A DNA stretch of 64,000 bases, taken from Microcebus murinus (Eukaryota; Chordata; Mammalia; Primates; Cheirogaleidae). The stretch spans positions 16,936,001 to 17,000,000 of the forward strand of contig NC_134129.1 of the NCBI RefSeq assembly GCF_040939455.1, written 5' to 3'. The notes beneath the pieces are model-generated. The model made no database searches and was not told the origin of the DNA. It saw only the letters and a program-made list of their open reading frames with translations. Below are positions 1 through 30,161 of this stretch, piece by piece (position 1 is the stretch's first letter; each line of letters opens with the position of its first letter). The position numbers and the translations under genes were made by a program.

Positions 1-645
1 ACCCCCAAGTGTTTGGGAAGGAAGGAAGGAAGGAAGGAAGGAAGGAAGGAAGGAAGGAAGGAAGGAAGGAAGGGAGGAAGGGAGGAAGGGAGGAAGGGAG
101 GAAGGGAGGAAGGGAGGAAGGGAGGAAGGGAGGAAGGGAGGAAGGGAGGGAGGGAGGGAGGGAGGGAGGGAGGGGAGGGAGGGAGGGAGGGAGGGAGGGA
201 GGGAGGGAGGAGCAGTTATTGTAAAAAAACGATTCACCCCCAAGTGTTGGAAGGAAGGAAGGAAGGAAGGGAGGGAGGGAGGGAGGGAGGGAGGGAGGGA
301 GGGAGGGAGGGAGGGAGGGAGGAGTAGTTATTGTAAAAAAACGATTCACCCTCAAGTGTTGGAAGGAAGGAAGGAAGGAAGGAAGGAAGGAAGGAAGGAA
401 GGAAGGAAGGAAGGAAGGAGCAGTTATTGACTGTGAAAAACGATTCACCTCCAAGTGAGGAAGGAAGGAAGGAAGGAAGGAAGGAAGGAAGGAAGGAAGG
501 AAGGGAGGGAGGGAGGGAGGGAGGGAGGGAGGGAGGGAGGGAGGGAGGGAGGGAGGGAGGGAGGGAGGGAGGGAGGGAGGGAGGGAGGAAGGAAGGGAGG
601 AAGGGAGGGAGGGAGGGAGGAAGGAAGGGAGGGAGGAAGGGAGAC
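1..645. repeat. Composite purine VNTR in SPATA18 intron 7
   Basis: GGAA and GGGA tetranucleotide tracts are broken by a spacer of about 37 bases that recurs at about 208-250, 320-360 and 418-460, with a partial copy at the very start (cccccaagtg at 3-12). Each spacer has 'agttattg', 'aaaaacgattcacc' and 'ccaagtg'. The whole is a higher-order array that may continue past the left edge. Confidence 0.9.
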
Positions 646-773
646 TATGGAATCTCCTCCCCTCGGTGACCTCAGGATCTGCCAGTCTTTATAAGACATT
701 CCATCACTTTAGGCAACCTCTGTCCCGGCTGCCCCCCCGGCGCAGGTCTGCGGCCCAGGGCGGCGCCACCTAC

Positions 774-20706
<19,933 letters not shown>

Positions 20707-21099
20707 GCTCGCTGTTCCGCGCGGCCCCGCTGAGGGGGCCGGAGGGGACCGGGAGCGGCCGCTGTGGCGGGAAGGGTGTTCTCCTCCCGAGGGGCTCAGA
20801 GCGCGGCTGGTGTTGCCATCGTCCTCCCGCCCGGGTCGGGCCGGGCCGGGTGCGGGAAGCCGCGGGGAGGTGCCCTGGGCCGCAGCCGCCGCACCTCAGC
20901 CGCCGCCCGGCGCGGTCTTGCTGTGGCTCCCCGGCCGCCGGCCCCGGCCCGGGCCATAAATACCCCGGCGATTATTGAACAAACCTTGACGTGGCGGGCC
21001 CGCTGCCAGGGACGCGCCCGGCCCGCGCCTTGGCAACGCGGCGCCGCCCCGCCCCGGCCCGCGCGCCCGCCAGGCCCGCGCCGCCCGCCAGGCCGCTCC

Positions 21100-21258
21100 A
21101 TGTGGCCGCCGCCGCCGCCGCCGCCGCCGCTGCCGCTGCTGCTGCTGCTCCTGCTGCTCCTGCTGCTGCTCCTGCTGCTGGTGGCCGAAGGCGAGGGCGC
21201 CAGAGCCACGGCCACGCGGGCCCCGGCCGGGGCTGGAGAGCGCCAGGACTCCCGATGA
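21100..21258 (+). other. Poly-Pro/poly-Leu ORF in the SPATA18 CpG island, coding status unknown
   Basis: On the strand opposite SPATA18, an ATG opens MWPPPPPPPPLPLL, continues with a long leucine run and VAEGEGARAT, and stops at 21256-21258, about 52 residues. The shape mimics a signal peptide, but it arises from CCG and CTG/CTC triplet runs. No splice partner or homolog is recognised. Confidence 0.2.
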
Positions 21259-22549
21259 CCGCGCCGCCGCCCCCCGGTACGGGGACGCGGGTCGCGGCGC
21301 GGGCTTGGGGGCACACCCGGGTGACCTCGCACGTGCAGAAAAAGCAAAAAAGTTGGCTCCCCACAGACGTGCTGCGGGGCTAAGCTCTGTCTCTCGGGAA
21401 ATCACCTCTTTGCCCCCCTCGCCTTTATTCTTTCACCTCCCGCTCCTTTTTAATGCTTGGTCACGACGCGGGGTTCACCCGCGTGCGGCTCGCTGTCACT
21501 AAAGCTCCAATGCTTCCCTACGTCTTCTGGCTTTCGCCTTGTTCCTTGACCCGCTGGGCTGGGTGGCCCAAGGCAGTGGGTTTTTGGCCCCTGGATGTTC
21601 ACACATTAAAGTTAATGCCTCAGGCGTGCGGGATTTTAGAATCAGCAGACTCTAATCCATGTACATTATTCACCCCTTTTTAGGGTGATGCAGCAGTCTG
21701 TATTTTAGTATGTTTTTTTTTTAAGAGTCATCAGGCGCTATCAAGCTTCATTTAATCCCGAATTCTCTTAATTGGGACTTTGTGAAAAGTTCAGACCTGG
21801 GCTTGGCACTGTTGCAAAAGTGTACTGTGCCGTCATTTACGGTGATGCTGTGAGCTGCTTAAGAAATGGACCGTTTCAGCCTTCGTTAAGCACTTTTTAG
21901 AAGCAAGCCCTTGTTTCACACACTAGCAAAAAAATCATTCTCATCTATTCATTAGAACAGAGGGGATGGAGCAGGGACTCAGCTAGCTAGGCTAGCTTAA
22001 CTCAGTTGCCTTTCTTTAGGTACTTGTAAATCCATGGACGTTGCACGTATCCAAGTATTGTAAAATTAAGCATTTTCACCACCTCTTGTTTTTATTTCTC
22101 TTCATTACAATGGTTTTACTGTCTGCCAATGAACATGAAAGGCTAATTTCTGGAGCCTGTGTTCCTGCTATTTTCTGTGGACCACAAAATAAGGACTACA
22201 AGGGTGCAACATGCTATTTTATTAGAGTAGAATAATAATTACTAATGTTAAGGGGGGGAAAGAGAATAACTAAATATTCATTAGACATCTTCCTTTTAAA
22301 AAATTATATATATATATATATATATGGAAGAAGGAAGAGAATTGAGAAAAACCTCAGTTTTCTTAATTTGGAGCTAATCATTGCATATTTCATAGACGAT
22401 TGGAATCTTTGAAGAGTCCTATTTACTTATTTATATAAAAAATAAATTGGAACATTTGCTTATGTCAGATGATCAATGTTTGGCATATGCTATAGTAAGT
22501 GCTCTATAAATCTATGATCATTATTATTAGGAATGTAGGTGACAGTACT

Positions 22550-22900
22550 TAATAAATAAAAATAGGTTGGAAACAATCTAAATTTCCAATAGGGTAATGG
22601 TTGAGCAAATCATTCAATGAAATGTTGTACAATAAAAATCTTGTTATTGAAGAATACCTAGTATCTAGAAATTTTCATTATATAATGTTAAGGGGGGAAA
22701 AGCAGAATAATAAATTATATATAGTGTTAAATTATACAATGTGAACTCAAGGTATGATTATGGGTGATTTTAATTGCTCGTTTATACTTTTCTGATTTTC
22801 CAAACTTCTACCATGAGCATGAATTGTTTCATAAGAATTTATACAGAAAAACGTTACTAAAAGCAGTTACCCAAAAACTTTACCATCCTCAAAAACAAGT
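22550..22900 (+). repeat. L1 3' UTR remnant
   Basis: 'ggaaacaatctaaatttcca', 'gaatacctagtat' and 'gattatgggtgattttaatt' are the wording of old L1 3' ends. A SINE follows within 10 bases. Confidence 0.6.
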
Positions 22901-22905
22901 TAGCC

Positions 22906-23243
<338 letters not shown>

Positions 23244-23940
23244 CAAGTTAGCCAAAATATCCATATTTAAGCCGCTGACTCAAAACAGAACATGCTTTGG
23301 CTAAATGTCCATACTAATTTAATAATGAGACTTATAGAGTCTCATAGATAGAATGGATCTTTGAAATCACCTTAGAATATGCTACCCGGTATTATTTATC
23401 TCTACATATACTCTCGCCCCACAACTAGAGTCAAGACCCATAGGCCTGTAGTCATTTCATGTACAGCTTGGTTCAGGAGGAAGTGTTGTGCATAGCAGGA
23501 ACTTGTGCTTATCGACAACAAAGAAGCATAGATCTTCCACTCAATGACTCCAAACAGAGCAAATGTTTCATGTATTTATTATTTATCCTCCATTACTTCC
23601 AAAAAAGTATCTGAGATGGCGTTAGATTAGGAATATTTTTAAGGGAAAAAGCAAATATGCCCAAATTTATGCCTATGAACTAAGATTGAGCCTCATTTTA
23701 CATTTGTTTCTGCACTTAGAGGAAGCCAAAGAAGAAAGGAAAATTAGTTTTTATGATTATGATTATTTGATTTCTCAAGTACAAATACCAGATTTTTTAA
23801 TGGAAACACATTTTCCTGGCCAATTCTAAAATATGTTTATCCTTTTTCAAAGAGTATAGAACAACCTACATAGATGAAAGGTCCCTAATAACCTTTTTTT
23901 TTTTTTTTTAGAAAATATAGAAACAATCTTGATATGATTG

Positions 23941-24284
<344 letters not shown>

Positions 24285-24392
24285 TCCATACCTATAGGAA
24301 TAAGTGGATATCTTCATAAGTGGGGACCTTAATAATGGTCCCCTCTGCAGAGCTTTTGATGGGTACTGAATAGCAGTTTAAGAGAGTAAGAT

Positions 24393-24739
24393 GGAGGCCG
24401 GGCGCTGTGGCTCACGCCTGTAATCCTAGCTCTTGGGAGGCCGAGGCGGGTGGATTGCTCAAGGTCAGGAGTTCGAAACCAGCCTGAGCAAGAGCGAGAC
24501 CCCGTCTCTACTATAAAATAGAAAGAAATTAATTGGCCAACTGATATATATATAAAAAATTAGCCGGGCATGGTGGCGCATGCCTGTAGTCCCAGCTACT
24601 CGGGAGGCTGAGGCAGAAGGATCACTCGAGCCCAGGAGTTTGAGGTTGCTGTGAGCGAGGCTGACGCCACGGCACTCACTCTAGCCTGGGCAACAAAGCG
24701 AGACTCTGTCTCAAAAAAAAAAAAAAAAAAAAAAAAAAG
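24393..24739 (+). repeat. Alu-type SINE inserted at an L1 junction
   Basis: A full dimer. 'agagagtaagatgg' stands both before it and just after its A-tail. The same 'agagagtaag' appears a third time after the neighbouring L1-like tail at about 24922. Confidence 0.92.
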
Positions 24740-24920
24740 AGAGTAAGATGGGCAGGGGGGAGGGGTGCGGGTATATACATACATAATAAGTGAGATGTGC
24801 ACCATCCGGGGGATGGTCATGATGGAGACTCAGACTTTTGGGGGGAGGGGGGAAATGGGCATTTATTGAAACCTTAAAATCTGTACCCCCATAATATGCC
24901 GAAATAAAAAAAAAAAGAGA
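24740..24920 (+). repeat. L1-like 3' end (G-rich tract, polyadenylation signal, A-tail)
   Basis: It contains 'gggggatggtcatgatgga', a 'ggggggaggggggaa' tract and 'ataatatgccgaaataaa', then A's. A second copy lies at 45841-45955. This form fits the 3' UTR of a recent, 5'-truncated L1. Confidence 0.6.
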
Positions 24921-25359
24921 GAGAGAGTAAGAGCCTGGAGTGCACGTAGTTTACCTTGCTGATTACAGAGTCCCTGGACTTTAAATTACAAGCATGCAGT
25001 CAACATGGTTGATATTTTATTTTATAAAGCTGATAACCCTGCTTTTTTTTTCTTTGCATGTGAAAGAAAATGTCAGATAATTAAAGATTCTATTTGGAGA
25101 ATATTTTGGTGCTCAAATTTTGTCCCAATTGAATTAGTTTAAGACATTATCAACTAGGCAATTTTTGGAGAAGTTCAAAAAACAATAAACATGGTACGTG
25201 GACATTGTTGCTTTATCTCACCTTTTGCCAGTTAGTGAATTCTCGTGACTTTATGTAAGTCTTTAATCACTCTGAGCCACATTTTTTTCCATCTATAAAA
25301 TGAAGAGCGTGGATTAGATGAACACTAAGAAAGCCTGCAGTTGACAGTCTTTCATGCTG

Positions 25360-25391
<32 letters not shown>

Positions 25392-25713
25392 AGACAGAGT
25401 CTCACTCTGTTGCCCGGGCTAGAGTGAGTGCCATGGTGTTAGCCTAGCTCACAGCAACCTCAAACTCCTGGGCTCAAGCGATCCTGCTGCCTCAGCCTCC
25501 GGAGTAGCTGGGACTACAGGCATGCACCACCATACCTAGCTAATTTTTTTTCTATATATATTAGTTGGCCAATTAATTTCTTTCTATTTTATAGTAGAGA
25601 TGGGGGGTCTCACTCTTGCTCAGGCTGGTTTCGAACTCCTGACCTTGAGCAATCCTCCCGCCTCAGCCTCCCAGAGTGCTAGGATTACAGGTGTGAACCA
25701 CCGCGCCTGGCCT
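25360..25713 (-). repeat. Alu-type SINE, reverse
   Basis: A long poly-T followed by a full reverse dimer. An MIR fragment lies just before it (25225-25325). Confidence 0.92.
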
Positions 25714-26209
25714 TTCATGCTGTTTTATCTCCCATACTGGTTAGGTTCAGGATTGAGCAAATCTCGCCTTTTATTCCAATTTATGGTACACAGTTCAGTT
25801 TGGGTCAAATCTTAATTCTGAAAGCATTAGCCAATCGCCAAAAGTCGAGCCCTTTTTTTGCCATTTATTCTGCATGCTGGCTGGAATAACGACTATTTCT
25901 AACTCCCAGTAAATAAACAAGGAATTTCTCTACAGTTGCACTTTTGATAAATTTGAACCCAGCTCAAACCGACAAACCTTTTCTAACACCCCCCAACCCC
26001 CACCCCCACCCCCACCCCCAGCCGCAAGACCTCAGAGCACATCGCTCTCTCCTTTATGTTTTCTCTCTTTAACTTCTGGACCTGCTCATATTGTTAAAAT
26101 TATCACACTGTATTATATTTATTTGCTTCCTATATAAGCTTGTGAGCTTCTTCAGGGAAAGGAGAGAGGTTTATTTAGTTTTATGTCCCCAGCACAACAA
26201 CAGGACATG

Positions 26210-27040
26210 AGAAAGAAAGAAAGGAGTGGGGAGGAAGGAAAAGAGAAAGGAAAGGAAAGGAAAGGAAAGGAAAGGAAAGGAAAGGAAAGGAAAGGAAAGG
26301 AAAGGAAAGGAAAGGAAAGGAAAGGAAAGGAAAGGAAAGGAAAGGAAAGGAAAGGAAAGGAAAGGAAGGGAAAGGAAAGGAGGGGAAAGGAAAGGGGAAA
26401 GGGAAGGGAAGGGAAGGGAAGGGAAGGGAAGGGAAGGGAAGGGAAGGGAAGGGAAGGGAAAGGAAAGGAAAGGAAAGGAAAGGAAAGGAAAGGAAAGGAA
26501 AGGAAAGGAAAGGAAAGGAAAGGAAAGGAAAGGAAAGGAAAGGGGAAAGGAAAGGAAAGGAAAGGAAAGGAAAGGAAAGGAAAGGAAAGGAAAGGAAAGG
26601 AAAGGAAAGGAAAGGAAAGGAAAGGAAGGGAAAGGAAGGGAAAGGAAAGGAGGGGAAAGGAAAGGGGAAAGGAAAGGGGAGGAAAGGAAAGGAAAGGAAA
26701 GGAAAGGGGAAAGGAAAGGAAAGGAAAGGAAAGGAAAGGAAAGGAAAGGAAAGGAAAGGAAAGGAAAGGAAAGGAAAGGAAAGGAGGGGAAAGGAAAGGG
26801 GAAGGAAAGGGAAGGGAAGGGAAGGGAAGGGAAGGGAAGGGAAGGGAAGGGAAGGGAAGGGAAGGGAAGGGAAGGGAAGGGAAGGGAAAGGAAAGGAAAG
26901 GAAAGGAAAGGAAAGGAAAGGAAAGGAAAGGAAAGGAAAGGAAAGGAGAAAGGAAAGGAAAGGAAAGGAAAGGAAAGGAAAGGAAAGGAAAGGAAAGGAA
27001 AGGAAAGGAAAGGAAAGGAAAGGAAAGGAAAGGAAAGGGA
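26210..27040. repeat. GGAAA/GGGAA purine microsatellite, about 830 bp
   Basis: Blocks of GGAAA alternate with blocks of GGGAA, joined by a recurring linker of the form 'ggaggggaaaggaaagggg' near 26378, 26650 and 26784. The plus strand is almost pure purine. It follows L2-like 3' wording (about 26040-26205). Open frames across it are repeat artefacts. Confidence 0.97.
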
Positions 27041-27059
27041 AGGGCATGACTGGCTGCTT

Positions 27060-29780
27060 TATATCTGATGTCATAATCCCCTTGAGGCGGAAGGCAGAAA
27101 ATTCAACAGCCAGTTGGTTGTTTTTATGGTGTCATAATTCTACTACCCAGCCAGGAGCCATTTGTTCTGAAGTGTAACGTGCCAAACATCTAGATGGAAC
27201 AGCTTTTTGAAAGTCCTCAATTTTGTCTACTCTGAATTTTACCTGTGTCCATCAGCTGGGGAAATTTTTAATTTGGGATTTTAAGAAGCCAACAAAAGAT
27301 TAACTGAATCCACTCAGTGAAGTGAGAGCTGTGTGTATGAAGTTCGTGCTACACCAAACATAAATATATGCAATAAGCTACAAAGATATACAGTGAGATG
27401 CTCATCTTCATTTCCAGTCTTCCTCACTATGGACAGTTGCAAATCCTTCGCTAGTGTGGCCATAAGAATAGTCTGTGTTCTGGCTCGAATATTTTTCCAA
27501 GCACCCCTCATCCACTCCTGGGTGTGCCATGCTATTCTTGTCTTACTGCAGTCTGTGTTGGGATCTTGTTTCCTTGAATGAGGGCTTGTATTACTATTTA
27601 AAGAAAATCTTTCAGCTTTTGCTGTCCTGCTTGCATTAAGTTGCCTTTCCAGTGTTTATCAGTGACGTTGCCAAGGCCTTGTGTACTCCGAGGTACTTTG
27701 TTCTTGCAGGTAACAAAACACTTCTTTGTATACTTAAGTGTTCTCTAACCTGAGTGCTCTATGTTCTCCATTCAGCAGCTTCATTTTGTTCTCTGCCCTA
27801 TTGAGTGAAAGGAAAAGATTTTTTAAAAACACCCATTGGAGAGAAAAAAATTGGTTGGGATCTTGGGATATTTTGTGCTTTCAGCTGGGCAGAAGCACAG
27901 ACCCATTTCCTGTGTCATACCAATGAACTCAGAGCACTACTTCAGGATTTTGGGGGGACAATTATCTCATGCCCACTATTGATTAAAGTACAAAACAAGA
28001 GGAAAATATTAATACATCACAACTTATCACCTTAGCACCTAAATAAACTATAGAACATTTGCAACAAATACAGATTAGAAGGGAAAAAAAAAAAACCAAG
28101 GTAGACATAGTGTGATTTTGGAGGGCCACAAAATATTCCTTCTATCTCAACCCAGGTTTCTATCATAGTTTGTTCAAAAACGAAGGCACCCTTGCCCTCA
28201 GTCTGTTCAGCTCTGCTAACTAAATGCAATGGCAAAACCATAGTTCTGTGAAAATAGCCATTGGTGGAGCCAATAGCCATTACGTTGGTACAGTGAGTAT
28301 GGCCAACGTACCCTTAAGCACCTCAGAAGAGAGATATGGGATAGCACGAGACTCTCCTACAGTTCTGGAGGCTAGAATTCAAAAAGCAGGACTGGTTCCT
28401 TCTGGAGGTTCTAAGAGAAAATCTGTCCCATGCCTTTCTTTTAGCTTCTGGTAGCTGTCAGCTGATTTTCAGATAGCCAAAGGGGTATTTGGTTCCAGGA
28501 AAATCAGTGATCAGATATGTCACCCACCTAAGTGGGAGAGATGTTGGCAAAATCGAGGCAGGAATTCTGTGCTTAGAAACTGGGCTATCAGGCAGATTTA
28601 TTAAGTTTCATTATTGGGCTAGATATTGGAGATAAAAGTTTGAGTAAGACATCTACCTACCAGATAGAACACACCATCTTTTAGATTAAGCAAGCCAGTA
28701 GACAAGATGAAATACAATGCAATCTGAAGTGCTACAAAAGGTTAGAAGCAGAAGTTAGGGACAGATTTGTGGGGATCTCTAAAGCCTTTATAGAAGATGG
28801 AACATTTGAATATTCTTGGAGGATGAGTAAGAGGGTGCTTGCCAGAGAAAAAGAGGACTTCCCCAGCAGAGGAAAAAGAGGCAAAGCGTGGGAAAGAAGG
28901 GCTACATTACCAGATCTGGACATAGGAACTCAGCATCAGTCAAAAGCCCAGTTATCTGATTTGAGAAACTGGACCAGAGACAGACTCTCAGCAGAAACTT
29001 ACTGCTGACTCCCACAGCATTGGGCTACAACTTATAGTTTTCCCGCCTAAGATGCAGGTTTGTCCTAGAGACTGAGAGAGGAATGAGCCTAAAGATGTGA
29101 GTCCAGTGGTTCCAGCATTTGGGGAAAAAAAAAGAAATGCGGAGAGAGATGATGACCAGCTAGGTACTGACATTAGCTAAAGTCAGGGAAGAGAAGGGAA
29201 AAGATGACGAGAGATCTCCTATGTGACAGGTTATCTAATTTAAACTTCATAGACATCCTCTGATGGAAAGCAAGTAGGCAGAACAGCGAAATAACCACTC
29301 AGGTCATCAAAAAGCAAAACTGACCTAGTTCTAGAGAAAGGAACCCTCACCAGCAGGTCTCTTTGGTGCTTCCTGCTGAGCTAGGTGGCCCCAGGGCCCA
29401 AAGGTGCTAGCTAGAGGTGATCCAGCTACCCCAAGGAACAGTTCTTGCACCTTGGTTGCTGCTGAATTCACTGCATTTTTTTTTTTCAGCTAAAAGGATA
29501 ACTGGATTTCATCGACAACAGGGTAGGACGAGGAGTGTGTACTGAAGTTCCTTGTGCATTTGGGTGCTTCCTGGTGTGCACTAAATGCCTGTTAAATCAC
29601 GTTCCCATATGTATCATCAACGTTGTCCCCAAATAGTAAAGGCAAAAATCCACCCCCAATACCAAAGGGAAAAAACGTCAGACTTCATAGGTCCTCCAGG
29701 CATGAAGCAGCCCTGGAGTGATTCAACATCCTCCCTGAGGGCTCTCGGCTGTCAAGACTTCAGTCGCCAACTTGGCAACT
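27060..29780. other. Intergenic stretch before the SGCB island
   Basis: No gene is recognised. About 28330-28500 ('ctacagttctggaggctaga', 'ggttccttctggaggttcta') looks like an ancient repeat that I cannot name. The rest shows nothing I can classify. Confidence 0.5.
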
Positions 29781-30090
29781 TGCTAGCTCCGTCCACGTCG
29801 CCGCCACCCGGCCGTCCTGCACGTGTACCCTGGATGTCGCCCCTTCCCGCTCTGCAAGGCCCCAGCCCTCGCGACCGGGAAGGCAGGCAGGGGAAGGCGA
29901 CAGGCGTCCTCTGTTTCTGAGGGCGCCCTTTCGGGACAAGGAACCCCCATCAGGCCCTTTCCGGGGTTCTGATCAAACGCGCCCCGAGGCCACAGTCCCT
30001 GGTGCACACCCTGCGCGCTCGGAACCTCCCTCCCCCGGAGGCGCGCGGCGGCGCCGGACGGGTGAGCGCGGCGCACCGGTCCCCGCCAGG

Positions 30091-30100
30091 GCGCATGCGC
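30091..30100. promoter_or_regulatory. NRF-1-like palindrome upstream of SGCB
   Basis: GCGCATGCGC is a perfect match to the core of the nuclear respiratory factor 1 site, 29 bases before the SGCB ATG, in the usual position relative to a CpG-island start. Binding is inferred from the motif only. Confidence 0.6.
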
Positions 30101-30125
30101 AGCGCGCGGCGGCGGCGGGCTTGGG

Positions 30126-30136
30126 AAGATGGCGGC
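30126..30136 (+). promoter_or_regulatory. YY1-like motif over the SGCB start codon
   Basis: AAGATGGCGGC overlaps the initiator ATG. This arrangement is known for YY1-driven TATA-less promoters, where the same bases serve as the downstream element and the start codon. Confidence 0.55.
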
Positions 30137-30161
30137 AGCGGCGGCGGCGGCGACCGAGCAG
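30129..30161 (+). CDS. SGCB: SGCB coding exon 1
   Basis: Encodes MAAAAAAATEQ, with donor CAG|gtctgt. The start codon is set by the known N-terminus and lies inside a YY1-like motif. The alanine run is coded by GCG repeats, which vary in length among primates. Confidence 0.96.

Noticed and set aside
9..699. Open frames rich in Gly-Arg-Glu or Leu-Pro-Pro-Ser
   Set aside because: They come from GGAA/GGGA tetranucleotide repeats and lie in a SPATA18 intron.
26181..27074. Overlapping open frames of 280-297 codons on both strands
   Set aside because: They are read-through of a pentamer repeat (Lys-Glu-Arg-Lys-Gly or Leu-Ser-Phe-Pro-Phe), open in all frames, with no splice or start support.
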